A stretch of DNA of 59,237 nucleotides from Pedosphaera sp. (GTDB lineage: Bacteria > Verrucomicrobiota > Verrucomicrobiia > Limisphaerales > UBA9464). Within the stretch, counting starts at the first letter, position 1; each line of letters begins with the position of its first letter. Made by a program: the position numbers and the translations under genes. This document shows, in pieces, positions 35,734-44,027 of this stretch. The stretch spans positions 1 through 59,237 of the forward strand of contig SIBK01000021.1 in the NCBI GenBank assembly GCA_009695205.1, written 5' to 3'. The notes below the pieces were generated by a model that saw nothing but the letters and a program-made list of their open reading frames with translations, had not been told where the DNA came from and did no database searches.

Positions 35734-36513
35734 ATGGTCGAAAATTTAAGACAACGTATTGACGGTGCCCTGATAGGATTGGGGAGTTTTGGCATGCTTG
35801 CGATCGAGGCGCTGCGTTCCTTGCGCTATAAGCGGCCCACTTGGCTCGATTTCGTACGGCAACTCCACTTCGTCGGCGTCAAGAGCCAAAGTGTCGTGCT
35901 GACCACCGGTGCTGCCACGGGGATGGTGCTCTGCGCTCAAACTTATTTCCAGTTTCACAAAGTGAAGATGGACACGGCCACCGGGGCTGTGGTGAGCGTT
36001 GGCATGTGCAGCGAATTGGGGCCGGTGCTCGCCGCGTTGATGCTCACCGCACGGGTGGGCGCCGCGATGGCTGCGGAATTGGGCACGATGAAGGTCACCG
36101 AACAGATCGACGCACTTCGCACCCTGGCGACCCATCCCGTCGATTATCTCGTGATCCCCCGGTTCCTTGCCTGCATCGTTGCCGCGCCCCTCCTGACCGC
36201 CGAAGCGATTGTCGTCGGAATCCTGGCCAGTCAGCTCGTCGGCGTGGGATTGCTGGGAATCGAGGGGACCTACTACCGGGCCAACATGATTCGATACACG
36301 GCCCCATCCGACGTTGTGACCGGGTTGATCAAGGCGTTGATCTTCGGTGCCATCATCGCCCTGATCGCCTGTTACAAAGGGTTGAACTGCCGCGAAGGCG
36401 CTGAAGGCGTCGGTCGCGCCACCACCGAGGCGGTTGTGGCGGCAAGCATCAGCATCCTCGTCAGCAATTTTTTCCTAACGCTGTTTCTCACGCGGCTTTT
36501 CAAAGGAATCTGA
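35734..36513 (+). CDS. mlaE: Phospholipid transport permease MlaE family
   Basis: This is the inner-membrane permease of an MCE/Mla-type ABC system that moves phospholipids between inner and outer membranes. It shows the family core VKSQSVVLTTGAATGMVLCAQ, VGMCSELGPVLAALMLTARVGAAMAAELGTMKVTEQIDALRTLATHPVDYLVIPR and LALIACYKGLNC-like sequence, with about five helices. ATG 35734 gives 259 residues; a TTG at 35695 overlapping the previous stop is the alternative. It is followed after 4 bp by the ATPase gene. Confidence 0.93.
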   Translation: MVENLRQRIDGALIGLGSFGMLAIEALRSLRYKRPTWLDFVRQLHFVGVKSQSVVLTTGAATGMVLCAQTYFQFHKVKMDTATGAVVSVGMCSELGPVLAALMLTARVGAAMAAELGTMKVTEQIDALRTLATHPVDYLVIPRFLACIVAAPLLTAEAIVVGILASQLVGVGLLGIEGTYYRANMIRYTAPSDVVTGLIKALIFGAIIALIACYKGLNCREGAEGVGRATTEAVVAASISILVSNFFLTLFLTRLFKGI

Positions 36514-36517
36514 CCCG

Positions 36518-37258
36518 ATGTTGATCGAAGTTCGTGAGGTTCACAAAAGCTTTGGCGCCAATGCCGTGCTCCGCGGTTCATCGCTGCAAATCGACGCCGG
36601 CGAGGCCATCGTCATCATCGGCCGTAGTGGTGGTGGCAAAAGTATCCTCCTCAAGCACCTGATCGGACTGTTGCGACCCGACAAAGGATCAGTGCGGGTG
36701 GGCGGCGTTGATATTGCTGAATTGAGTGAACGCAAACTCCTGCCCATTCGACGGCGGTTCGGCATGCTATTCCAGGGGGCGGCTCTGTTCGACTCGATGA
36801 CCGTCGCTGAAAACGTCGGGTTTGTGCTGCAACGTGAACGGCATCACACGGAAGGTGAAATTGCGCGGCAAGTGCTGGAAGCCCTCGAGATGGTGGATCT
36901 CCCTGGAATCGAATCAAAAAAACCGGCCGAACTCTCTGGGGGTATGCGCAAGCGCGTCGGCCTCGCCCGCGCAATCGTCTACCGGCCAGAAATTATCCTG
37001 TACGATGAACCCACGACAGGCCTCGACCCAATCGCGGCGGGCGTTATCGACAAGCTCATCCGTCGCGTGTGGTCCCAGCTCAAGGTCACCAGCATCGCGG
37101 TAACCCACGACCTTAAAAGCGCCGAAACGATCAGCGACCGCATCCTCATGTTGAACGAGGGGCGAATTCACGGGGACGGTCCAACTGCCGAGATTCTGCG
37201 CTCAACCGACCCAATCATCTCCAATTTTGTGCACGGAATTCCCACCGAAACTCGCTAG
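36518..37258 (+). CDS. mlaF: Phospholipid transport ATP-binding protein MlaF family
   Basis: This is the ABC ATPase of the Mla-type transporter. Walker A is IGRSGGGKSILLKHL, the signature is ELSGGMRKRVGLARAIVYRP, Walker B is IILYDEPTTGLDP and the H-loop is AVTHDLKS. The GMLFQGAALFDSMTVAENVGF stretch with FQGAALFDS at the Q-loop is typical of MlaF. It has 246 residues and lies between permease and MCE genes in one operon. Confidence 0.96.
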   Translation: MLIEVREVHKSFGANAVLRGSSLQIDAGEAIVIIGRSGGGKSILLKHLIGLLRPDKGSVRVGGVDIAELSERKLLPIRRRFGMLFQGAALFDSMTVAENVGFVLQRERHHTEGEIARQVLEALEMVDLPGIESKKPAELSGGMRKRVGLARAIVYRPEIILYDEPTTGLDPIAAGVIDKLIRRVWSQLKVTSIAVTHDLKSAETISDRILMLNEGRIHGDGPTAEILRSTDPIISNFVHGIPTETR

Positions 37259-37271
37259 AATTTTTTAGATC

Positions 37272-38312
37272 ATGGACACCTCGATCAACCCCAGCCGAAA
37301 AGTCGGCCTTTTTGTCTTTTTCGCTCTCGTCCTCATCGGCCTCTTGCTAGTCAACTTCAGCAAGGGTTCGGCGCTTCTCTCCGGCAACAAACGGTTAGTC
37401 GTTCGATCCAGCAACGTGGGTGGACTCAAGAAAGGAGCCACCGTCATGATGTCAGGCGTGCAAATCGGCACTGTCAAAAGACTCAACCTAGCCTCCGATG
37501 GTCGTTCTGTGCTCATTGATTGCCGCCTGCAAAGCCGCTACCACGTCCACGCCGACGCCCGGATCGAAATTGAGCAGTCGGGATTCCTTGGAGATCAGTT
37601 TGTCTCAATTGTCCCCCTGAAGAACGAAGGAGGCATCTTGCAAGACGGCGCGGAAAAAACCGCCGAATCCCCCTTCAACCTGCAGGAGGCTGCCCGTACA
37701 GCCCTAACTCTGATGAGTCAACTCGGTTCTGCGGCCACCAAGATCGATGCCGCCGTTGGCCGGGTGGATAAACTCCTTTTAAGCGACGAAACGCTGACGA
37801 ACCTCACCGCCACGATTGCGAACTTCAAATTGCTCTCCGTGCGCGCCGATCACGCGGTCGCCAATATTGAGGCGGTCGTGAAGACAAACTCTCCCGTTCT
37901 CGGCAACACATTGAGCAATTTTAATGCATTCTCCGAAGGCCTGCGGGGTCTGGGCGACCACCTGCAGACCATCGGCACAGATATCGCTTCCACAATCACC
38001 AATGTCTCGTCGGTGGTCACCAACGCCAATGGAATCCTCGACATCAACAAGGCCGAGATCCGCACCGCCATCATCAGCCTCCGAGAGTCCGCCGACAACC
38101 TGAAGGCGGTCACCGGCGAAATCCAGGCTGGAAAAGGTTTGGCCGGCGCTATTTTGAAGGACGCCGAACTGAAGGATCACTTTTCCGATCTCGTGCTAAA
38201 CCTCACGACACTTACCAGCAACTTGACCAAGTACGGCCTCCTCTATAAACCGAAGGCCGTAAAACCAGCGTCCGTCGACCCGCTGCACAAAGGACGCTCT
38301 GGAATTCGCTGA
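37272..38312 (+). CDS. mlaD: MCE-domain lipid-binding protein MlaD family
   Basis: A membrane-anchored periplasmic protein that hands phospholipids to or from MlaE. An N-terminal helix (VGLFVFFALVLIGLLLVNF) is followed by the MCE domain at about residues 38-115 (VVRSSNVGGLKKGATVMMSGVQIGTVKRLNL, IEIEQSGFLGDQFVSIVPL). A long helical region with many small residues and Thr/Asn follows, probably a coiled or needle-like extension. The length of 346 residues resembles longer MCE proteins rather than the 180-residue E. coli MlaD. No MlaB or MlaC gene is nearby. Confidence 0.93.
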   Translation: MDTSINPSRKVGLFVFFALVLIGLLLVNFSKGSALLSGNKRLVVRSSNVGGLKKGATVMMSGVQIGTVKRLNLASDGRSVLIDCRLQSRYHVHADARIEIEQSGFLGDQFVSIVPLKNEGGILQDGAEKTAESPFNLQEAARTALTLMSQLGSAATKIDAAVGRVDKLLLSDETLTNLTATIANFKLLSVRADHAVANIEAVVKTNSPVLGNTLSNFNAFSEGLRGLGDHLQTIGTDIASTITNVSSVVTNANGILDINKAEIRTAIISLRESADNLKAVTGEIQAGKGLAGAILKDAELKDHFSDLVLNLTTLTSNLTKYGLLYKPKAVKPASVDPLHKGRSGIR

Positions 38313-38319
38313 GCGATTG

Positions 38320-38559
38320 ATGAATTTCCAGACCATCGCCACAACTTTCAGTCCGGTCGAAGCCCAGTTGCTGGCCTCTCGGCTGCGGGCCGAGGGGCTC
38401 TATGTCTACGTCCATAGCGAGCTGGCTGCCCACGCGATCGAGGGGTACTCGATGTCGGTAGGCGGACTTCGCATCCAGGTCCCGGAAGATCAGGCGGAGA
38501 CCGCGAAGGAGATCCTCGCGGCAAAAGATCCCGAAACACAGGCTCCAGACTCCGTCTAA
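38320..38559 (+). CDS. DUF2007 small protein
   Basis: A 79-residue protein matching the DUF2007 pattern: start FQTIATTFSPVEAQLLASRLRAEGLYVYVHSE, then GGLRIQVPEDQAETAKEILA. These are small ferredoxin-like-fold proteins annotated as putative signal-transducing; the function is unproven. ATG 38320 is preferred to TTG 38317. It is the last gene of the Mla operon or begins a short unit with the flavin oxidase 23 bp downstream. Confidence 0.85.
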   Translation: MNFQTIATTFSPVEAQLLASRLRAEGLYVYVHSELAAHAIEGYSMSVGGLRIQVPEDQAETAKEILAAKDPETQAPDSV

Positions 38560-38582
38560 AGTTTTCCTCTCGCCGCCACCCC

Positions 38583-39959
38583 ATGTCTCCCGCTCTTCGC
38601 CTCGCTCTGGCCCGGCTTTTGGCCGCGGATGAACTCCGCACAGATCCCGCCACGCTGGCATCGCACGGGGGTGACAAATGGTTGAGTCACCATGAACCGG
38701 ACGTTGCCGCCCTGCCCCGTTCGACGGAGTCTGTCGTCCGCATTCTAAAATTCGCCCGCCGCCACCGCGTGCCGCTCACGGCCCGCGGAGCCGGATTTGG
38801 TTACGTGGGCGGCTGTGTACCGGTGCGCGGAGGCATCGCCCTTTCCCTCATTCGGCTCAATCGGATCCGCGAAATCTCCGCCACGGATTTCGTCGCCGTG
38901 GTGCAACCCGGTGTGATCACCGAACGACTGCAAAATGAAGTTGAGAAACGGGGGCTGTACTATCCTCCAGACCCGGCCAGTCGTGCGGATTGCTCCATCG
39001 GGGGAAATCTCGCCACGAATGCGGGCGGACCTCGCTGCCTGAAATACGGAGTGACACAGGATTACGTGCTCGGGCTGGAAGTGGTCCTCGCCGACGGAAC
39101 CCGTGTCCGTCTCGGAGGACGCACTCATAAGAACAAAACGGGGTTTGATCTGCACCGCTTGTTTGTGGGTTCCGAGGGAATGTTGGGCATCGTTACGGAA
39201 GCGACACTCAAGCTACTCCCGCTGCCGCCGTTCAGGGCCTGTCTCGCGGTCGGCTTTGCCGATCTCCGGAGCGCCACTCAGGCGATACACGGAATTTTCC
39301 GGGCCGGATTTCTGCCAAGCGCCCTGGAACTGGCGGATGCCTTCACTCTGGCGGCAGCCCGCAAGCGCACCGGATCCCGCCTTCTCGCGGGCTGCGACGC
39401 CCTCTGCATCGTCGAACTTGACGGACAGGAGCGCAGCGTGCGCCAAGAGATCGCCGTGCTTGCCCAAGTTATCGCCGCTCACCGCCCTGTCGTCCTTCGC
39501 CGGGGATTCGGTCATGACGGTTGCGAGCAATTCTGGCAGCTACGTCGCGAATTCAGCTACGCACTCCGAGATACCGGCCTGACCAAACTCAACGAAGATG
39601 TGGTGGTGCCGCGGGGAAAACTGGAAGCCCTGTTCCAGCTGGCCGCTCATCTTCAACGCAAACATAAGCTCCCGATCGCCTGCTTCGGGCATGCGGGAGA
39701 TGGCAACATACACGTTAATGTGATGTTGGATTCATCCTCACGCGACCAACTCGCCCGGAGTGGACGGGTGCTGGATGACCTGTTCAAAGGTGTTCTCGCG
39801 CTCGGCGGAAGCATCACTGGAGAGCACGGTATCGGATTGGCGAAGAAACCTTGGTGGCCGCTAGCTGTTTCAGCTGAAGCGCGCGCCTTGCATCAGGTCG
39901 TGAAGCAGGCACTGGATCCCCGGGGAATTCTAAACCCTGGTAAGTTTCTGGATCCGTAA
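38583..39959 (+). CDS. FAD-linked oxidase, GlcD / D-lactate dehydrogenase type
   Basis: The 458-residue flavoprotein oxidises an alpha-hydroxy acid such as glycolate or D-lactate. The FAD-binding half shows PRSTESVVRILKFARRHRVPLTARGAGFGYVGGCVPVRGGI, PPDPASRADCSIGGNLATNAGGPRCLKYG and FVGSEGMLGIVTEATLKLLPLP. The C-terminal half has ACFGHAGDGNIHVNVML and GSITGEHGIGLAKKPW with the catalytic His residues. The end HQVVKQALDPRGILNPGK is typical. No GlcE or GlcF genes are next to it. It converges with gluQ, leaving a single base between the stops. Confidence 0.93.
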   Translation: MSPALRLALARLLAADELRTDPATLASHGGDKWLSHHEPDVAALPRSTESVVRILKFARRHRVPLTARGAGFGYVGGCVPVRGGIALSLIRLNRIREISATDFVAVVQPGVITERLQNEVEKRGLYYPPDPASRADCSIGGNLATNAGGPRCLKYGVTQDYVLGLEVVLADGTRVRLGGRTHKNKTGFDLHRLFVGSEGMLGIVTEATLKLLPLPPFRACLAVGFADLRSATQAIHGIFRAGFLPSALELADAFTLAAARKRTGSRLLAGCDALCIVELDGQERSVRQEIAVLAQVIAAHRPVVLRRGFGHDGCEQFWQLRREFSYALRDTGLTKLNEDVVVPRGKLEALFQLAAHLQRKHKLPIACFGHAGDGNIHVNVMLDSSSRDQLARSGRVLDDLFKGVLALGGSITGEHGIGLAKKPWWPLAVSAEARALHQVVKQALDPRGILNPGKFLDP

Positions 39960-39960
39960 T

Positions 39961-40842
39961 TCAAGGCGCAGGAATCGCATCCAGCTCCCGCCGAATATCA
40001 GCCGGATTCCGCCCCCTCTCGCGCAGTGTCCTGAGACTCAGGGCATCCTGCCGTTTGGCCAATCGAACGCCCTTTTCATCGGTGACCAGTCGGCAATGAA
40101 AAAAAGCGGGCGCCACCTCACCGAGGGCACCATAGAGGAGCAATTGACGCGCGGTGCTGGAGAGTAAATCGCGCCCACGCACAACCTCCGTGATCCGCAT
40201 CGCAACGTCATCCACCACGCATGCAAGCTGATAGCTCGGTACTCCCTCGGATCGCCAAACAACAAAGTCCCCAAATTCCACACCCGCCACGAATTCCTGA
40301 GGACCGCATCCGCCATCGACAAACCGGACACGTTGGCCGTCTTTAACGTGAAAACGCCAGGCCACCTCCGGTCGGGAACCGCGATAATCCGGCGCCACCC
40401 GTTCCGGACGACAGGTCCCTGGATAAACCGGTTCATCGGTTCCTTCGTGCGGCGCGTGGAGGGCGTCAAGGATGTCCTTGCGCGAACACCGACAGGGGTA
40501 TAGGAACCCTCCAGATCGAAGCCTCTCGAAAGCCTCGCGATAGAGCGACGATCGTTGGCTCTGACTATACGGTCCATACGGGCCTCCGATATCGGGGCCT
40601 TCGTCCCAGTCCAAGCCCAACCAACCCAAATCTTCAAGAAATCCCGTCACAAATTCCGAATGGCATCGCGCCGGGTCCAAATCCTCGTTTCGCAAAATCA
40701 GTTGCCCTCCCCCGACCCGCGCTCGTTGCCATGCCCGCAAAAACGTACCCGCATGTCCGAGGTGGAGCCAGCCCGTCGGAGACGGCGCCAGACGGCCCCG
40801 ATATCCGAACGGGGAATACGGAGTCTGAACGGCCGGAATCAT
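39961..40842 (-). CDS. gluQ: Glutamyl-queuosine tRNA(Asp) synthetase GluQ-RS
   Basis: This GluRS catalytic-domain paralogue attaches glutamate to queuosine in tRNA(Asp). It lacks an anticodon-binding domain and has 293 residues. Motifs: RLAPSPTGWLHLGHAGTFLRAW (HxGH form), LILRNEDLDPARC, PYSQSQRSSLYREAFERL, zinc ligands in YPCRCSRKDI and YPGTCR, and GVRLAKRQDALSLRTLRERG replacing KMSKS. ATG 40842 overlaps the stop of the upstream reductase gene by 4 bp; the long upstream frame is a shadow of that gene. Confidence 0.95.
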   Translation of the reverse strand: MIPAVQTPYSPFGYRGRLAPSPTGWLHLGHAGTFLRAWQRARVGGGQLILRNEDLDPARCHSEFVTGFLEDLGWLGLDWDEGPDIGGPYGPYSQSQRSSLYREAFERLRSGGFLYPCRCSRKDILDALHAPHEGTDEPVYPGTCRPERVAPDYRGSRPEVAWRFHVKDGQRVRFVDGGCGPQEFVAGVEFGDFVVWRSEGVPSYQLACVVDDVAMRITEVVRGRDLLSSTARQLLLYGALGEVAPAFFHCRLVTDEKGVRLAKRQDALSLRTLRERGRNPADIRRELDAIPAP

Positions 40843-41699
40843 GACACGTCCGCCATCCATTCTGAGAAACGCGGCAGCGAAAAGGGAAGCAATGCCTGAA
40901 CTCGGCTGCAATGGATGGAGGTATCCGCCGGTCTTGGCGGACCTTGGTACGAAGCCCGCGACTCCGCCTTTCGGGGAGCGACGATCCCCGGATGCCGTCG
41001 TGCAACACATTCGGCAATATCCCACCGAGATAGGCGCTCCGATCCCGCAACGTGATAAAGCCGTCGTGCGCCTTGATTCAGCAGTTGCCAGAGTACCCGG
41101 GCTGTCACAACCGCGGGAATCGGACACCGAAATTCGTCGATGAAGAAGGAGAGGGTCTTTCCGGCACCCCATGCGGCCAGCATTTCTTCGTTAAAGGAGC
41201 GATTCCCTGTCGGGGATGCGCCGTAGTTGAGGGATGTGCGCACCACCGTATGAAGGGGATTCTTGAGAATGTATTGCTCCCCTTCAATTTTCGTCTCAGC
41301 GTAAATGCTCAAAGGGTTCACTGGGTCCGTCTCCAAGTATCCGCCCTTGCGGCCATCGAAGACCATGTCGGATGAAAGAAAAATAAGCGGAATTTCGGCG
41401 GCCAGCTCCGCTAAATGCCGCGTGCCGTCGACGTTGATCCGCTGCGCCATGTCGGGTTCCCGCTCGCAATCAGGAGTCTTGCTAAGGGCGCCGCAATGGA
41501 TGACTGCGGATGGGCGTTCCCTATGAAAGCAGGCCGACATGGAGCCGGCATCGGAAAGATCGAAATGACGGCGTGTCAGGGGGCGGACGATCCAACGGTC
41601 GGCATTCCCTGCAGACGACTGCACGACGAGTCCTCCAATCAATCCGGTGGCACCCGTCACCCAAACCAAGGGACAACTGGAGGAATTGGTTTCATTCAC
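40839..41699 (-). CDS. RmlD-like NAD(P)-dependent sugar reductase
   Basis: A 286-residue short-chain dehydrogenase of the dTDP-4-dehydrorhamnose reductase type. The Rossmann motif is VTGATGLIGG, followed by FDLSDAGSM, VIHCGALSKTPDCE, LIFLSSDMVFDGRKGGY, and the catalytic YAETKIEGE (YxxxK). No other rhamnose genes are present, so the true substrate is uncertain. It is translationally coupled to gluQ. Confidence 0.85.
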   Translation of the reverse strand: MNETNSSSCPLVWVTGATGLIGGLVVQSSAGNADRWIVRPLTRRHFDLSDAGSMSACFHRERPSAVIHCGALSKTPDCEREPDMAQRINVDGTRHLAELAAEIPLIFLSSDMVFDGRKGGYLETDPVNPLSIYAETKIEGEQYILKNPLHTVVRTSLNYGASPTGNRSFNEEMLAAWGAGKTLSFFIDEFRCPIPAVVTARVLWQLLNQGARRLYHVAGSERLSRWDIAECVARRHPGIVAPRKAESRASYQGPPRPADTSIHCSRVQALLPFSLPRFSEWMADVS

Positions 41700-41782
41700 G
41701 TGAGGAGCATGCAGAATCGATTGGGAGGATGTCCACTGGACGCCTTCGGGGGTAGCCCATTATAACCACGCCGGACTTGACC

Positions 41783-41959
41783 ATGTTTTTCCGCCGCAAG
41801 AAGAATTCTGATGAGCACCGATACTACCTGTTACCCGGGCAGGGTCGTGGCAATCGGCGGAAGCGCAAGCAGCAGTTCTTCTGGGCCTGCATCGCGGGAT
41901 CAATCATTGCCGTTTTGGTGGGTGCAGCCATGTGGCTGGTCAATAACCCACCGCGATAA
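41783..41959 (+). CDS. Small single-pass membrane protein
   Basis: This 58-residue protein has a very basic start (MFFRRKKNSDEHRYYLLPGQGRG, then NRRKRKQQ) and one membrane helix (FFWACIAGSIIAVLVGAAMWLV), ending NNPPR. I know no family for it. The base pattern and topology look genuine and ATG 41783 fits. It is flanked by two minus-strand genes and leaves 8 bp before the end of the lipoamide dehydrogenase gene. Confidence 0.6.
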   Translation: MFFRRKKNSDEHRYYLLPGQGRGNRRKRKQQFFWACIAGSIIAVLVGAAMWLVNNPPR

Positions 41960-41967
41960 CCTCCCGC

Positions 41968-43347
41968 CTATCCCCCGGCCAGCTCCTCAGCGGGGTACGT
42001 CCAGATCTCGGCAAGCGTCGGATGGTAATGCGGCAAGGCCGCGAGTTGCGCCGCTGTCATCCGAGCCGCCATGGCGATCATGATTTCGTGAATCAATTCG
42101 CCGCCCTGCGGCCCGACGCAACTGCCTCCAAGAATTTCTCCGGTAACTCGATCGGCAATCAGCTTCACGAGGCCTTCCTTACACCCGAGAATCATCGACT
42201 TGCCATGGTCGTTGAACGGATAGGTCGCGACGGCAACATCGCGACCTGCGGCACGAGCCATCGTTTCCGTCAGTCCGACCTGTGCGACCTGGGGTTCCGT
42301 AAACACCACGCTCAGCAACAGTCGGGTCTCGAGCTCGCGTAACTTCTGCGGGTTAAGAATGTTGTGAGCGGCAATTTCCCCCTGGGTGATCGCAATATGA
42401 ACGACCTCATGCGGACCACAGCAGTCGCCTGCGGCGTAAATACCTGAGCGGGTGGTCCGTTGATTTGAATCGATTCGGATCCGACCGTTTTCCAAGGTGA
42501 TGTCCGCGCTTTCGAGGCCCAATCCGGCGATATTTGGCACCCGGCCCAACCCGTGAAAAATCTGATCAGCCTCGATCTGCCGCGGCGTTCCCTGGTGCTT
42601 GAACAAGACGTTTCGCCCCCCGCTACCGACCTCCACCCGCTCGATCCGCGTGTCGGTGAAGAGTTCGATACCTTCCCGGCGAAGCGCCTTCTCCAATTCC
42701 GCCGCCATCTCCGGATCGCTGTCTCGCAGAATATGCGGCCCGCGCTGAAGGATTGCCACACGTGTGCCCAGGCGACTAAAGAATTGAGCAAACTCCAACG
42801 CTACAGGTCCCCCTCCTAGCACGACCACCGACTCCGGCAGCTCTTTCAGCCGCAGCGCATCGTCGCTGGTGAGATAACCCGCCTCCCGAAGTCCAGAAAT
42901 GGGCGGCGCTGGCACCGTCGAGCCTGTGGCAAGAACAATGTACGGCGCTCGCAGCCGTTTCCCATTTCCAAGCTCCACCGTTCGCGCATCGCTCAGGCGT
43001 CCCGGAGACCGAAACAATTCAAAGCGCCCATCCTGAAGTTGCTTCTGGCGGTGTTCTGCAAAATTCGCGATTAACTCGTCCTTGCGCGCCATCAGTCTCG
43101 CAAAATCGATACGCACCGGTCCGGGGTAAATTCCCCACTCGGCGGCATCGCGTATCGAATGGCGAAGTTCCGCACCGCGCAGGAGTGCTTTGGTGGGCAT
43201 GCAGCCACGCAGAATACAAAGTCCCCCAAGCTCAGGCGAACCCTCTACCACCGCCGTTCGAGCGCCTCCTGCCGACAGCATGCGGGCCGCCGCATATCCG
43301 GCACTCCCACCGCCGAGAACTACCGCATCAAAGTCAAATTCGGACAT
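41968..43347 (-). CDS. Pyridine nucleotide-disulfide oxidoreductase (lipoamide dehydrogenase-like)
   Basis: The 459-residue flavoprotein has FAD motif VVLGGGSAGYAAARML, redox-active GGLCILRGCMPTKALL (Cys-x4-Cys), NAD motif VVVLGGGPVALEFAQFFSRLG, IYAAGDCCGPHEVVHIAITQGEIAAHN and the C-terminal dimer domain with LPHYHPTLAEIW, which supplies the His-Glu pair. It is close to dihydrolipoamide dehydrogenases and mercuric-reductase-like enzymes. No 2-oxoacid dehydrogenase subunits are adjacent. ATG 43347 starts MSEFDFDAVVLGGG; the frame runs 42 codons further upstream without family sequence. Confidence 0.92.
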   Translation of the reverse strand: MSEFDFDAVVLGGGSAGYAAARMLSAGGARTAVVEGSPELGGLCILRGCMPTKALLRGAELRHSIRDAAEWGIYPGPVRIDFARLMARKDELIANFAEHRQKQLQDGRFELFRSPGRLSDARTVELGNGKRLRAPYIVLATGSTVPAPPISGLREAGYLTSDDALRLKELPESVVVLGGGPVALEFAQFFSRLGTRVAILQRGPHILRDSDPEMAAELEKALRREGIELFTDTRIERVEVGSGGRNVLFKHQGTPRQIEADQIFHGLGRVPNIAGLGLESADITLENGRIRIDSNQRTTRSGIYAAGDCCGPHEVVHIAITQGEIAAHNILNPQKLRELETRLLLSVVFTEPQVAQVGLTETMARAAGRDVAVATYPFNDHGKSMILGCKEGLVKLIADRVTGEILGGSCVGPQGGELIHEIMIAMAARMTAAQLAALPHYHPTLAEIWTYPAEELAGG

Positions 43348-43551
43348 GCGCAACGCTCCACGGTCATCGTGCGTCTGGCAATCGTCCGAATACAGGTAAT
43401 GGAACGTGCGTCGTGGAATCCCGGGTAGCTCTGCGCGATGGGCACGCTCACCATTGCAGTCGGTCAATAACATTTCCCCGCCAAGAAACAGTCAACCCTC
43501 ACCAATCCACGGAAAGCCCACCCGGCCCTGTGACTCCTAGCCTGGGCCACT

Positions 43552-44008
43552 ATGAAATCGAAAATCCTCCTTCTTTCCGACCTCCTCGTCGTCGCGGCGG
43601 GGATTTCCGTGGCGCTCGCCCAACCGAAGCGCAACCGCGCCTCCAAGGAGTTCATGCGCGATAAGTTGGAACTATCCCAGCGCCTGCTCGAAGGTCTGGC
43701 CACCGAGGACTACGGCCTCATCATCGCCAAGGGCGCACGACTCAGCGCGATGAGCCAGGAGGCGGGTTGGCGAATGTTTGAGAACCCGGGCTACGAACAA
43801 GCAAAGCTTCACCTTCCGACGTCACATGGACTCGTTAGTGAAGGCCGCCAAGGACAAGAATCTTGACGCCGCCACGCTCGCCCACGTGCGCGTGACGATG
43901 CGTTGCGTGGATTGCCATAAGCTTATGCGCGGAAAATTGGTTGTGTCCGCGGACGACTTGCAACCGGCGACGCGGACGACGCTCGCGACACTCTCGATCC
44001 TCCATTGA
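43552..44008 (+). pseudogene. Small cytochrome c-like gene with a frameshift
   Basis: The first frame starts MKSKILLLSDLLVVAAGISVALA, a signal peptide, and reads ASKEFMRDKLELSQRLLEGL...GWRMFENPGYEQ. The frame must then change near 43798-43802 to continue QSFTFRRHMDSLVKAAKDKNLD and reach the heme site CVDCHK (CxxCH) and the stop at 44008. Read together it would be a monoheme exported protein of about 150 residues. As it stands the heme motif is out of frame, so the gene is broken or the sequence has a one-base error. Confidence 0.75.
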
Positions 44009-44027
44009 GCAGGAAGGACGACATTTC

